Notes: generated from the letters alone by a model not told the origin. Positions 22,157 to 31,216 are shown, counted from the stretch's first letter. The stretch: 54,074 nt of DNA from Prevotella sp. P5-108 (GCF_002251385.1 NZ_NPJJ01000051.1:1-54074), one strand, 5' to 3'. A program made the numbers and translations.

Positions 22157-23032
22157 CTATTTTCTATCTATATTCCGGAAGTCGCTCGGCTTGAGTCCCG
22201 TCTTCCGCTTGAACTTGGAAGAGAAGTAGTCGGGCGAATCAAAATTGAGCATATAGGCTATCTCCTTGACGAAGAGGTCGGTGGTGGAGAGCAGCTCCTT
22301 GGCTCGCTGCAGCTTGAGGTCCTGCTGGTAGAGCGCGGGCGAGATGCCGGTATACTCCTTGAAGAGCTTGCGGAAGCTGGAGTAGCTCACGCCCAGCTGT
22401 TCGGCTATCTGCTGCACGGTGAGGTCGCTCTCTACCTCCTTGCGCATGATGAAACGTGCACGGTTGATCATATCGACGTGCTCACTGTTCTTGCTCAGAA
22501 GGATATTGCGCTCGAGCGAATACATCAAACCTATAAGGTGGTTGACTATACCTGCCAGCAACTGCTGCGAATAGGCTGCCTCCTGGACGGCGGCATGGTA
22601 AGCCTCGTCGTAGAGACGGGTGATGGTATCGGAGAAACCTACATGGTAAATGGGGTGTTGGGGAGTAAGGAAGCCGGCACGGACGCGGTCGTCGACATTG
22701 CGGCCGCTGAAACCAATCCAATAACAGTTCCATCCCTGTGGACCAGGATGGTAGGTGTGCCACTCATGGGGGAAAAGCAGGAAGAGGTCGCCCTCGCGCA
22801 GACGGGTCGGTCGCTGGTTGGTAGTCTCAAAGACTCCCTCGCCGCGGGTGACATAGAGCAATTGATACTCATGAAGTTCACGACCCTTGTTGACATCAAA
22901 ATAATAGCCGTCAGCATGGCCGCTGGTGGGATACTCTTCACCATTGCTTATCTCTTCATAACCCACCGTACTGATGGTGAGTCCCCAGAGCTGGTCGCGC
23001 TCGTTGGTTACCAAATACTTGCTCTTCTGCAT
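22157..23032 (-). CDS. AraC-family transcriptional regulator, probably of rhamnose genes
   Basis: A 291-residue regulator with an N-terminal cupin-like sugar-binding domain (residues about 30-140, LLYVTRGEGVFET and LREGDLFLLFPHEWHTY). The C-terminal AraC double helix-turn-helix follows (about 190-288, VQQIAEQLGVSYSSFRKLFKEYTG and DYFSSKFKRKTGLKPSDFR). It sits directly upstream of rhaD on the same strand, so control of rhamnose catabolism is likely. That link rests on context. It is probably not the exact equivalent of E. coli RhaS or RhaR. Confidence 0.9.
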   Translation of the reverse strand: MQKSKYLVTNERDQLWGLTISTVGYEEISNGEEYPTSGHADGYYFDVNKGRELHEYQLLYVTRGEGVFETTNQRPTRLREGDLFLLFPHEWHTYHPGPQGWNCYWIGFSGRNVDDRVRAGFLTPQHPIYHVGFSDTITRLYDEAYHAAVQEAAYSQQLLAGIVNHLIGLMYSLERNILLSKNSEHVDMINRARFIMRKEVESDLTVQQIAEQLGVSYSSFRKLFKEYTGISPALYQQDLKLQRAKELLSTTDLFVKEIAYMLNFDSPDYFSSKFKRKTGLKPSDFRNIDRK

Positions 23033-23054
23033 GATGTTGATTAGATTGTTTGTA

Positions 23055-23062
23055 CAAAGTTA
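23055..23062 (-). promoter_or_regulatory. -7 box of the araC-rhaD transcript
   Basis: TAACTTTG on the minus strand, 23 bp upstream of the AraC-family ATG, fits TAnnTTTG. No good -33 TTG was seen. Confidence 0.55.
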
Positions 23063-23138
23063 CTTATTTTCCACCAATCGACCTTCGTTTTTTGGCAATA
23101 TTTTTATTACGGCTGCTGTTTTCATGCTCGGGGAACGC

Positions 23139-23186
23139 AAAAAGGGAGAGACCGCCATGGCGACATGCCGTCTGGCGGTCTCTCCC
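23139..23186 (-). terminator. Rho-independent terminator of the lemA-M48 operon
   Basis: A perfect 14-bp stem (23144-23157 with 23173-23186, GGGAGAGACCGCCA) is followed on the minus strand by TTTTT. It lies 31 bp past the stop of the M48 peptidase gene. Confidence 0.92.
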
Positions 23187-23216
23187 TCGATGATGATTGT
23201 CGGCGGAAGAGTGGTT

Positions 23217-24218
23217 TCAAAACTGCTCGAGTATCGCGATGCGCTTGCGGGTATCGGGGTGGGTGCTGAAGAGCGAGTCGAAGAAGCCCATCATGCCGCT
23301 CGTGAGAGCCTGGGGATGGATAATGAAGAGCTGGGCTACATCCTGGCGCTGCACACCCTGCAAACCGGGGGCGCCAGATATCTTGCGCAGTGCCGAAGCC
23401 AGTGCGAGCGGATTGCCGCAGAGCTCGGCGCCACCGGCATCGGCCATATACTCGCGCTTGCGGGAGATGGCAAAGCGCGTGATGAGGGTGAAAAAGTAGG
23501 CCACGGCACAGCAGACCACGCCCACGAGCATCACAATGATGATGCTCACGCCCGAGCCTTTCTCGTCGCGGCTGCGGCTGTGAGAGCCGTAGAACATGGC
23601 GTTGAACATCATGTGCATCACTACGCTCATCACCGTCGAGACGATGCCCACGAAGACGATGCTCGTGATGAGCACACGGGTGTCGCGGTTGCGGATATGG
23701 GTGAGCTCGTGGCCCAGCACTCCCGCCAGCTCGTCGTCGTTGAGCACGCGCAGCAGTCCGGTGGTGACGGTCACGGTGTAGCTCTTCTTGTCGATGCCCG
23801 AGGCAAAGGCGTTGAGCTGAGGGTCGTTGACGATGTTGATCTGGGGCATATCCATGTTGCAGGTCATGCAGAGGTTCTCCACGATATTGTATACCCTCGG
23901 GTTCTCCCTCCGCGTGAGCGGGCGGGCTCCCGTAGCGGCACGCACCATCGAGGAGTTGGCGAAGTAGGCGATGAGGAACCACACACCCACGATGCCCACC
24001 ACCCAGGGAGCGATGGCCACGAAGGAGCGGTTGACGGCGTCGTAGTCTACCTCGGCAGCCACATTGCCATAGGCGTCAGCGGGTGGCGCGCCCATCGACT
24101 GGATGATGGCGAGAAACACCCACACCGTGGCAAGGATAATCAGCGGGAAAGACAGCAGAAGCAGCACGCTGCGCAGGTTGTTGCGCCGTATCTGCGTCAT
24201 CATACCAACATACTGCAT
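23217..24218 (-). CDS. M48-family membrane metalloprotease, HtpX-like
   Basis: A 333-residue zinc protease with two N-terminal membrane segments (about 18-40 and 70-90), two more after the active site, and the zinc motif HELTH (170-174 from this start). Family members degrade damaged membrane proteins. The start at 24218 (MQYVGMMTQIRRNN) lies 4 bp behind the lemA stop; the next ATG at 24203 (MTQIRRNN) is also possible, while longer in-frame starts run into lemA. Pairing of LemA with an M48 peptidase is common in bacteria, although what LemA does is unsettled. C-terminal FDSLFSTHPDTRKRIAIL is the family's usual ending. Confidence 0.9.
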   Translation of the reverse strand: MQYVGMMTQIRRNNLRSVLLLLSFPLIILATVWVFLAIIQSMGAPPADAYGNVAAEVDYDAVNRSFVAIAPWVVGIVGVWFLIAYFANSSMVRAATGARPLTRRENPRVYNIVENLCMTCNMDMPQINIVNDPQLNAFASGIDKKSYTVTVTTGLLRVLNDDELAGVLGHELTHIRNRDTRVLITSIVFVGIVSTVMSVVMHMMFNAMFYGSHSRSRDEKGSGVSIIIVMLVGVVCCAVAYFFTLITRFAISRKREYMADAGGAELCGNPLALASALRKISGAPGLQGVQRQDVAQLFIIHPQALTSGMMGFFDSLFSTHPDTRKRIAILEQF

Positions 24219-24222
24219 AGGC

Positions 24223-24783
24223 TCAGAACTTGATTTCGGGGGCCTTGTCCATAGCCTCACGGTCGGTCTGGGGGATTTCAAACATCACCTCCTTGTGGAA
24301 ACCGAACATCTGGGCGATGATGTTGGAAGGGAACACCTGTACGGCGTTGTTGAGCTCACGCGTAGCCGAATTGAAGAAGCGGCGGGTGGCAGCCAGCTTG
24401 TTCTCGATGTCGGCTATCTCGGTCTGGAGCTGCATGAAGTTCTGGTTGGCCTTGAGGTCGGGATAGGCCTCGAGCTGCACCTTCAGTCCGGCGAGCGCAC
24501 CGGTAAGCTGGTTGTCGGCGGCTATCTTGTCGTTGATATTGGTGGCTCCCATAGCGGCTGTGCGTGCCTCGGTGACGCGCTGCAGCAGCTCTTTCTCATG
24601 GGTGGCATATCCCTTGACGGTAGCCACCAGCTGGGGGATGAGGTCATAACGCTGACGGAGCTGCACATCGATGTTGGCGAAAGCATTTTCACGATTGTTG
24701 CGCATGCGCACCAGGTTGTTGTACTGGCCTACGAGCCACAACGCGAGTAGTACGACGACTACCAAAACAATAATCCATGTCAT
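24223..24783 (-). CDS. lemA: LemA-family protein
   Basis: A 186-residue protein with one N-terminal membrane helix (MTWIIVLVVVVLLALWLV) and a coiled-coil-rich body. The family signature is clear: NNLVRMRNNRENAFANIDVQLRQRYDLIPQLVATVKGY. The start at 24783 is chosen because the helix begins there and the -7 box at 24811-24818 lies just upstream; longer frames read through the promoter. It forms a two-gene operon with the M48 peptidase. The molecular function of LemA is not known; a membrane-stress role is often proposed. Confidence 0.92.
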   Translation of the reverse strand: MTWIIVLVVVVLLALWLVGQYNNLVRMRNNRENAFANIDVQLRQRYDLIPQLVATVKGYATHEKELLQRVTEARTAAMGATNINDKIAADNQLTGALAGLKVQLEAYPDLKANQNFMQLQTEIADIENKLAATRRFFNSATRELNNAVQVFPSNIIAQMFGFHKEVMFEIPQTDREAMDKAPEIKF

Positions 24784-24810
24784 ATTCTTAATCTTTATAA
24801 TTATATAGGT

Positions 24811-24818
24811 CAAAATTA
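24811..24818 (-). promoter_or_regulatory. -7 box of the lemA promoter
   Basis: TAATTTTG on the minus strand, about 28 bp ahead of the lemA ATG. It matches TAnnTTTG, but no -33 TTG was found at the usual spacing. Confidence 0.55.
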
Positions 24819-24944
24819 CCAAAAAAGCGACAACCGCCCAACTATTCGGGCTTAAAGAATGTAAACAGGTGCAGATTTTCATCGCCGCCACCCTCACCGC
24901 CGCCACTCGGGGCAGGGTAGAGGGCAAATTAACTGGAACTTTCC

Positions 24945-24975
24945 TTTGCATTGTCTTGACTTTGTAGTAACTTTG
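24945..24975 (+). promoter_or_regulatory. Promoter of the DUF4091 gene
   Basis: TTTG (24945-24948), a 19-nt spacer and TAACTTTG (24968-24975), a full match to the Bacteroidetes promoter. Start of transcription would be near 24980, about 20 nt before the ATG. Confidence 0.72.
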
Positions 24976-25000
24976 TCTACTGACAATAATTATACAAGGT

Positions 25001-26761
25001 ATGAAGAAGACTCTATTCTCTCTGTTTCTCCTGTTGTCTGTGGCTCCGATGTGGGCACAGACAGACACCCTGGTGGCCAGCGAACTGACCGACACCAAGC
25101 CGCACGACGGCAACGAGGTATGGGCGCGCGTGCCCGATGCAGTGCAAATGGCGTGGGGCTCCACCGATGTCCGCTACGCCAAGATGAACGTGCCCCGTGG
25201 GCGCATGGCAAAGACCCTGAGGCTCGACGCATGGGCTGGCGAGCGCGTCATGGCTCAGGCTGTGGTATGGACGCGCCACGACATCGTATCGCCACGCGTA
25301 GAGGCTACAGCCCTGACCTGTGGCAGAGAGGTGATAGACGCCAAGGCCGTCAACGCCGGATTTGTGGGATATGTGATGACCGACGAGCTCAACCATAACG
25401 GCAAATCCAACTGCGGGCACCGTCCCAACAAGGCCGACTTCGACTCGTCGATGGTCGCCGACATGGTCTATGGTCCCCACATCGACCGTATCCCCCGCTG
25501 CACCACCCGCCCGGTTTGGGTCAACGTGTGGGTGCCTGCCATCACGCGCGCGGGTATATATAAAGGTAAGATAGTCCTCACCAGCGACAAGGGAGAGAAG
25601 GCCGAAGTGGCACTCGAGGTCAAGGTGGGCAGCCGCCAACTGCCTGCGCCCAAAGACTGGGCTTTCGACCTCGACCTGTGGCAGAACCCCTATGCCGTGG
25701 CGCGTGTCATGAACGTGAAACTGTGGAGCCGCGAGCACTTCGACGCCATGCTCCCCGTGATGAAGATGCTTGCCGACGCTGGACAGAAGTCCATCACTGC
25801 CAGCATCATGCACCACCCCTGGAACGGACAGACCGAAGACCCCTTCGGCAGCATGATACAGCGCACGCTGACCGTCGACGGACAGTGGAAATACGACTAC
25901 ACCGTGTTTGACCGCTGGGTAGAGTTCATGACCCGCGAGGTGGGCATCACCGGCACCATCGACTGCTACACCATGATACCCTGGGCGCTGCAGTTCGACT
26001 ACTACGACCAGGCTTCCAATACGGTGAAATTTGTCAACGCCCGTCCGCAAGACGCCGCCTACCGCGACTACTGGCTGCCCTTCCTGCGCGACTTCGCCCG
26101 ACACCTGCGCCAGCGTGGCTGGTTTGAGCGTGCCGCCATCTCTATGGACGAACGCCAGCTCGAAGATATGCAGTCGGCTATCGCTGTGATACGCGAAGCC
26201 GATGCCGACTTCCACATCACCCTCGCCGGCAACTACCACAAGGAGATAGAGCACGAGCTCGCCGACCTGAGCGTTCCCTACGGTAGCCCGCTCGACCGCA
26301 GCATCATCGCCGAGCGCCGCAGCCGCGGTCAGTCTACCACCTGCTATATATGCTGTACCGAGAGCTTCCCCAACACCTTCACCTTCTCCGACCCCGCCGA
26401 GGGCGCCTTTATCCCCATCCACGCCATGGTGCAGGGATACGACGGTCTGCTGCGTTGGGCTTACAACAGCTGGACTGTCGACCCCATGCGCGACACCCGC
26501 TTCCGCTCCTGGCCCGCCGGCGACACCTATATCGTCTATCCCGGTGGCCGCAGCAGCATGAGGTTCGACCGCATGGTCGAAGGCATACAGTGCTGCGAGA
26601 AGGTGCGTCTGCTCAGAGCAGAACTGCAGGCCAAGGGCAACCGTCGCGCCCTGAAGCGCATCGACGAAGCCCTGAAGGTATTCGGCTGGGGCGGACTTGA
26701 GCACACCCAGATGCCCACCGGCGAGCGTATAAGCCGCCTGCAGCGTGTGCTCAACCAGTAG
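25001..26761 (+). CDS. Secreted DUF4091 (GH123-like) glycosidase-family protein
   Basis: A 586-residue exported protein with signal peptide MKKTLFSLFLLLSVAPMWAQ. A beta-sandwich domain (about 40-210) precedes a TIM-barrel-like DUF4091 domain (about 215-560). Family traits include DLWQNPYAVARV, SIMHHPWNGQ, AISMDERQLEDM and WAYNSWTVDPMRDTRF. The domain is related to the catalytic domain of GH123 N-acetylgalactosaminidases, and D/E in MDERQ would be candidate active-site residues. The substrate is unknown; an exported glycan-degrading role is the best guess. The next gene, an SGNH hydrolase 39 bp downstream, may be co-transcribed. Confidence 0.82.
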   Translation: MKKTLFSLFLLLSVAPMWAQTDTLVASELTDTKPHDGNEVWARVPDAVQMAWGSTDVRYAKMNVPRGRMAKTLRLDAWAGERVMAQAVVWTRHDIVSPRVEATALTCGREVIDAKAVNAGFVGYVMTDELNHNGKSNCGHRPNKADFDSSMVADMVYGPHIDRIPRCTTRPVWVNVWVPAITRAGIYKGKIVLTSDKGEKAEVALEVKVGSRQLPAPKDWAFDLDLWQNPYAVARVMNVKLWSREHFDAMLPVMKMLADAGQKSITASIMHHPWNGQTEDPFGSMIQRTLTVDGQWKYDYTVFDRWVEFMTREVGITGTIDCYTMIPWALQFDYYDQASNTVKFVNARPQDAAYRDYWLPFLRDFARHLRQRGWFERAAISMDERQLEDMQSAIAVIREADADFHITLAGNYHKEIEHELADLSVPYGSPLDRSIIAERRSRGQSTTCYICCTESFPNTFTFSDPAEGAFIPIHAMVQGYDGLLRWAYNSWTVDPMRDTRFRSWPAGDTYIVYPGGRSSMRFDRMVEGIQCCEKVRLLRAELQAKGNRRALKRIDEALKVFGWGGLEHTQMPTGERISRLQRVLNQ

Positions 26762-26800
26762 CGTCTGATCATTATTCACTAAACAAATAACACATTTATC

Positions 26801-28069
26801 ATGAAAAAACTTTTTGTAGTATGGGTCATGCTGTTGCCTCTATGGGGGCAGCTGCATGCGCAGGAGAAAATTTTGCAAGGGAAAGGATTCTGGACACTCT
26901 TCGACAGTTTGGGAGACGGGACGCCCTGGCAGCAACAGTTTGCTGACCAAACGGGATGCATTTTCTACCCCAAACTCAACCGCAGGTACATTTCCTATGG
27001 TGGTTCAGATTCAGCTCCTGCTACCATGAACGGCACTCTGGGCAGGGCAAAGCTCTTGGTAGCACTCAAGGATAGTCTGCCCATCGACATCATTATGATT
27101 TCCAACACCAACGATATGAACTTCACAGACCCTGACACGGGTGTGGAAGGAAGTATTGACGATGAACCCTGGATGCAGGGCAGCAAGCGAACTGCAGCCA
27201 AGAGTGTGCTGGAATCGAAAGAAGCTGCCAAGGCCTATTGTGAGAAAAATCTGCGGAAAATTCTGAAGGCTACTCCGAAAGCCCAACGGGCTGCGGGCAA
27301 CATGCTGGTATTCCCCTATGCCAATCCCAACAGGCATGGCAACCGTATAGAAATCATCGCGCCCTCAAAGCATGGAGGTGAAATTTGTTTTCATGTAGGT
27401 AGAAGTCCGAGGGTGAATCTTACATTGCCTGCCGGCATGAGCGTGGCACAAACCAGAGAGTGGTTAGCTTCCAAGTTCTATGGAGCAGGGTGGTCGGCCG
27501 TAGACAACGGCGACAACAGTTTCACCATCTCCTATTATTATGACAAGAACAACAAGGTCTGGGTCGACACCAAGGAGAGCGGGTTGCAAGTAGCTGTCAC
27601 CGATGGGCCTCGTGTGGAAGAGTATGTGGTGTTTTATACAGGAAAGGATGCTTCGGGCTGGACAAAAAGTTGCAACTGGACGGATAAAGTAAGCCTGTGG
27701 TCGTGCTATAAAGGACTGATGGAATATCTGAAGAGCAACCTCCCCAACACGGAGATTTATTGGTTCATGCCCTCTTATTTCAATTTTGATTTCAATGCAC
27801 CGGAAGTGCTGCGCGCCGACGGCTCCTTTGACGAGGAGGCATTCGAGAAAACCGAGCGCAACCGCAAGTGGATGCAACTTTCCGCAGTGCAGCGTGCCAT
27901 TGCCCAGCGTTATAACTGCCGAGTGCTGGAAGTGGGAAAATACTGTGGTATCAACTTGAAAAACGTGCGTGACTATTATCTCTCGAAAGACCCGCATCTC
28001 AAGAAAGAAGGCTATGCGCAATGGTCCAAGGCGCTCTATGAAATCTTCAAGGCCGGCAAATGGGAGTGA
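26801..28069 (+). CDS. Secreted SGNH/GDSL-type hydrolase with a large insertion
   Basis: A 422-residue exported protein (signal peptide MKKLFVVWVMLLPLWGQLHAQ). An SGNH-hydrolase frame can be traced: FDSLGDG with candidate nucleophile S36, ISNTNDMN with N104, and DPHLKKEGY near the end with D397 and H399. Between them lies an unfamiliar segment (about residues 165-285, including KHGGEICFHVGRSPRVNLTL and a YYYDKNNKVWVDT stretch). Such enzymes are often esterases that remove acetyl groups from glycans. Its place behind a GH123-like gene suits that but does not prove it. The glycine of the usual GDSL motif is replaced by F34. Confidence 0.65.
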   Translation: MKKLFVVWVMLLPLWGQLHAQEKILQGKGFWTLFDSLGDGTPWQQQFADQTGCIFYPKLNRRYISYGGSDSAPATMNGTLGRAKLLVALKDSLPIDIIMISNTNDMNFTDPDTGVEGSIDDEPWMQGSKRTAAKSVLESKEAAKAYCEKNLRKILKATPKAQRAAGNMLVFPYANPNRHGNRIEIIAPSKHGGEICFHVGRSPRVNLTLPAGMSVAQTREWLASKFYGAGWSAVDNGDNSFTISYYYDKNNKVWVDTKESGLQVAVTDGPRVEEYVVFYTGKDASGWTKSCNWTDKVSLWSCYKGLMEYLKSNLPNTEIYWFMPSYFNFDFNAPEVLRADGSFDEEAFEKTERNRKWMQLSAVQRAIAQRYNCRVLEVGKYCGINLKNVRDYYLSKDPHLKKEGYAQWSKALYEIFKAGKWE

Positions 28070-28108
28070 CAAAAATGGGAGCCGAGAAGCTGTTTTTTTA
28101 CCTAAATA

Positions 28109-28140
28109 TTTGGTACATAGTGAAAAAAATAGTAATTTTG
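28109..28140 (+). promoter_or_regulatory. Promoter of rplS
   Basis: TTTG (28109-28112), a 20-nt spacer and TAATTTTG (28133-28140) match the Bacteroidetes consensus. This implies a leader of about 85 nt before the rplS ATG. Confidence 0.75.
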
Positions 28141-28231
28141 CACCGCTTTTCGGCCTAACCGCTGGTTGATGGAAGAGTTGTCATGCCATGTTGGGTTGGA
28201 ACGACAAACAATATTTAATTTAAAAACAACA

Positions 28232-28594
28232 ATGGATTTAATTAAAGTTGCTGAAGAAGCGTTTGCAACCGGCAAGAAGTTCCCTGAGTTCCGTGCAGGA
28301 GACACCGTAACTGTCGCTTACAAAATCGTCGAGGGTTCTAAGGAGCGTATCCAGCTCTATCGTGGTGTAGTAATCAAGATTTCAGGCCACGGTGACAAGA
28401 AGCGTTTCACCGTTCGCAAGATGTCTGGTACTGTAGGCGTTGAGCGTATCTTCCCCATCGAGTCACCCAACATCGATTCTATCGAGGTGAACAAGGTAGG
28501 TAAGGTTCGTCGCGCTAAGCTCTACTATCTGCGCAAGCTCACTGGTAAGGCTGCCCGCATCCGTGAAAAGAGAGTGGTTAACACCAACGCTTAA
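28232..28594 (+). CDS. rplS: 50S ribosomal protein L19
   Basis: A 120-residue ribosomal protein at the 30S-50S interface. The sequence is typical throughout: [46 protein letters not shown] and [15 protein letters not shown]. The start at 28232 ([11 protein letters not shown]) matches the family; the longer frame from 28166 adds an unrelated leader. It stands alone with its own promoter and a strong terminator. Confidence 0.97.
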   Translation: MDLIKVAEEAFATGKKFPEFRAGDTVTVAYKIVEGSKERIQLYRGVVIKISGHGDKKRFTVRKMSGTVGVERIFPIESPNIDSIEVNKVGKVRRAKLYYLRKLTGKAARIREKRVVNTNA

Positions 28595-28630
28595 TAACGG
28601 CATCCCCAAGGGTAAAACCCAAGAAATAAA

Positions 28631-28670
28631 GAGAGACATTCCTCATGCGGGGAGTGTCTCTCTTTTTTTT
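28631..28670 (+). terminator. Rho-independent terminator of rplS
   Basis: A 12-bp stem (GAGAGACATTCC with GGAGTGTCTCTC) followed by eight T residues, 36 bp past the rplS stop. Confidence 0.93.
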
Positions 28671-28748
28671 GCGCAATTTTGCGCACATGTTTTGAGCCGA
28701 ATAACATTTATTAACAACGACATCCGGCGCCCTACCTATTTATATATT

Positions 28749-28756
28749 TACCTTTG
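28749..28756 (+). promoter_or_regulatory. -7 box of the GH127 gene
   Basis: TACCTTTG, 20 bp ahead of the ATG at 28777, fits TAnnTTTG. No matching -33 element was found. Confidence 0.55.
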
Positions 28757-28776
28757 CACCAAATTCTGAAAGTAAC

Positions 28777-30654
28777 ATGACTAATATCACCAAGACCTTA
28801 TGCCTCGGAGCAGCCATGATGCTCGCTCTGTCTGCCTCTGCGCAAAACGAGAAAGTTAAAGACCTGATTTCTCCACTCTCAGACCACAGCATCCAGCTCC
28901 ATGGATACTTCGACAATGACATCCACAACAGTGTTGAGCATTGGAACAAGGGCGTCGTGCCCTACGACCGCCTCATGGAGTTCTACGATAACAACGTCAA
29001 CCGACCCAATTTCGCTGTTGGTGAGATGTGGGCCAAGGCTGTTCGCAGTGGAGCCATGCTTTATGCATATAACAAGGACCCCGAACTCAAGAAGATACTG
29101 GTCAACACCGTCAACAAGGTGTTCAAGTATGTGCAGAGCAACGGTGCTATAGCCTGCTCGCCCGTAGAAAAGCAGCCCGACGCCAAGGGTGGCGACCTCT
29201 GGGAGCGCAAATATATCATGCTCGGACTCTCGCAGTACTATGCACATGTGGAGAAAGACCCACGCGTGCTCAAACTGATGATTGCCGAGGCCAACAGCGT
29301 GATAGACCAGATAGGCGACGCTCCTAAGGTAGACATCAATACCCAGGGATGGAGCCGCACTGGCATCGAGAGCTACTCGGTGATGGAGCCCATGATGCGC
29401 ATCTACAAGCTCACCGGCGACAAGCGCTACCTCGACTTCTGTACCTATCTCATCAAGAAGGGCGGATGCCGTGGCGCCAACATCTTCCAGGAGAGTCTCG
29501 ACAACGTACGTCCTCGACTCATGGGCAATGGCTACCCCAAGGCTTATGAGATGCTCTCGGTCTATGAAGGCTTGGTAGAGTACTACCGCTGCACCGGCGA
29601 GGAGAAGTGGAAGCAGTCTACGCTCAACCTCTTTGAAAACCTGAAGAAATACGAGATTACCATTATCGGTAACGGTGGTGCCGACTATCCCTACTATCCC
29701 AAGTGGAGAGGTGAGGCATGGGACGATACTGCCCTCGAGCAGACCAACCCCAAGATAGAACGCATGATGGAGACCTGCGCCGGAGTGACCTGGATGAAGC
29801 TCTGCAGCCAAATCCTGCGCATCACTGGCGACGCTTCTGCTGTCGACTTCATCGAGAAGTATGTCTACAACGGACTCATCGGTGCCATGAAGCCCGGTGG
29901 CAACGGATTCAGCTACGTCAACCTGCTCAACGGTCAGAAGGTGACCGACAGAGGATGGGGTACCACCATCGACGGCATGGCTGTGACCTGCTGCAACCTG
30001 AGCGGACCTATGGGATTGGCATATATACCCTATGTAGCCGTGATGCAGAACGACCGCGGACCCGTCGTAAACCTCTACAATGCAGCTACAGCCACAGCCA
30101 AGACCCTCAAGGGCAACGCCGTGACATTCACCATCGACACCAAGTTCCCACTCGCCAACACTGCGACCATCACCATCGGCGAGGCACAGAAGGAGAAGTA
30201 CGACTTCATGCTCCGCATCCCAGGATGGAGCACCAACACCATCGTCAAGGTCAACGGCAAAGCCATCGACAATGTAGTGGCTGGCAAGTATCTCACCCTG
30301 ACACGCAAGTGGAAGAAGGGCGACAAGATAGAGTTGACCTTTGACATGCGATGCCGCCTCATCGACGCGCCCCACGGCAGCAACCCCGACGCTTGGAACT
30401 ACCAGGCTGTCATCTACGGCCCCATGGTGCTGGCGCGCGACGAAAATATTGACGCTGATTACAACAAACCTGTACAGGTAGTGGCAGATGCCAACGGCGA
30501 GGTGAAACTCACCCCCGTGAAGCCCACACGCGAAGGCACCCGCATGGAGTTCCTCGTGCCCACCACCGACGGCAACATCCATATGGTTGATTACTCATCG
30601 GTAGATGGTTGGAAGGACAAGAAAATCTGTACATGGTTGCCCAAGAAACAATAA
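28777..30654 (+). CDS. GH127/DUF1680-family glycosidase (beta-L-arabinofuranosidase type)
   Basis: A 625-residue exported enzyme (signal peptide ending ALSASAQ). The (alpha/alpha)6 barrel of the family is followed by beta-sandwich domains from about residue 430. The expected zinc site is present: E332 and C334 in METCAG and the adjacent cysteines C405-C406 in VTCCNLSG. These correspond, as I recall, to E338, C340, C417 and C418 of the Bifidobacterium enzyme HypBA1, where one cysteine is the nucleophile. The family acts on arabinofuranosides, and members with other pentose or uronic substrates exist, so the exact substrate is open. It is a single-gene transcript with its own -7 box and a doubled terminator. 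Confidence 0.88.
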   Translation: MTNITKTLCLGAAMMLALSASAQNEKVKDLISPLSDHSIQLHGYFDNDIHNSVEHWNKGVVPYDRLMEFYDNNVNRPNFAVGEMWAKAVRSGAMLYAYNKDPELKKILVNTVNKVFKYVQSNGAIACSPVEKQPDAKGGDLWERKYIMLGLSQYYAHVEKDPRVLKLMIAEANSVIDQIGDAPKVDINTQGWSRTGIESYSVMEPMMRIYKLTGDKRYLDFCTYLIKKGGCRGANIFQESLDNVRPRLMGNGYPKAYEMLSVYEGLVEYYRCTGEEKWKQSTLNLFENLKKYEITIIGNGGADYPYYPKWRGEAWDDTALEQTNPKIERMMETCAGVTWMKLCSQILRITGDASAVDFIEKYVYNGLIGAMKPGGNGFSYVNLLNGQKVTDRGWGTTIDGMAVTCCNLSGPMGLAYIPYVAVMQNDRGPVVNLYNAATATAKTLKGNAVTFTIDTKFPLANTATITIGEAQKEKYDFMLRIPGWSTNTIVKVNGKAIDNVVAGKYLTLTRKWKKGDKIELTFDMRCRLIDAPHGSNPDAWNYQAVIYGPMVLARDENIDADYNKPVQVVADANGEVKLTPVKPTREGTRMEFLVPTTDGNIHMVDYSSVDGWKDKKICTWLPKKQ

Positions 30655-30689
30655 TCTACTAATATCAGGAATCTCACAATTGAACATGA

Positions 30690-30838
30690 TTTAAAAGGGG
30701 GGGAGCTCGCAACGAGCCTCCCCCCTTTTTTTATGCATGCCGATTGCGTGTTTGTCAACATCCTTTAAAAGGGGGGGAGCTCGCAACGAGCCTCCCCCCT
30801 TTTTTTATGCATGCCGATTGCGTGTTTGTCAACATCCT
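30690..30838 (+). terminator. Tandemly duplicated Rho-independent terminator
   Basis: Two exact 74-bp copies (30690-30763, 30764-30837). Each has a hairpin of seven G's and GAGCTCG pairing with CGAGCCTCCCCCC, followed by seven T residues, then a 30-bp spacer containing ATGCATGCCGATTGCG. It lies 36 bp past the GH127 stop. Confidence 0.9.
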
Positions 30839-30894
30839 CACCGTCAACTCTGAACCGATGGTTACCGGCGTGGCACAGTGCGCCGCTGAAAGGT

Positions 30895-31216
30895 AATGGA
30901 GTTGCGATTACAAAGCCCAGGGCTGCGGGCGAAGCCACCTCCCGGTTTGATAGTACTAATATCATAGCACTCTGTAAGAGTTGCGATTAGCCGCAGGCGT
31001 TACCCGCAGCTGGATAATGGCCTGCAATGCGTTGGAAAATACCATTAAACAGAGTATCACGCCTACGGCAAGGCGCGACACCTGCAGCGATGCCAAAGAG
31101 AGCCCATTCCCAACCTTCGTCAAGGAGAAAGTGCGCGCCACAATCTCCTTAAACACTGCGCGGGTGAAACCGGCCTCCTCCATGGCATTTCCCCTTGGGG
31201 AAGGTTTGGATGTGGC
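30895..31216. repeat. Repeat families II and I, degenerate copies
   Basis: From 30895 the family II modules appear in order: GAGTTGCGATTACAAAGCCCAGGG, ACTCTGTAAGAGTTGCGATT, then GTTACCCGC. From 31102 to 31216 a diverged family I element follows, with arms GCCCATTCCCAACC and CCCCTTGGGGAAGG and a core TCCTTAAACACTG. The stretch 31021-31101 has no recognised content. Confidence 0.65.

Noticed and set aside
25013..26779. 588-codon frame opposite the DUF4091 gene
   Set aside because: A shadow of a gene with promoter, signal peptide and family motifs on the plus strand.
30962..31183. 73-codon minus-strand frame in the repeat-rich spacer
   Set aside because: Most of it lies in family I and II repeat sequence and it matches no family I recognise.
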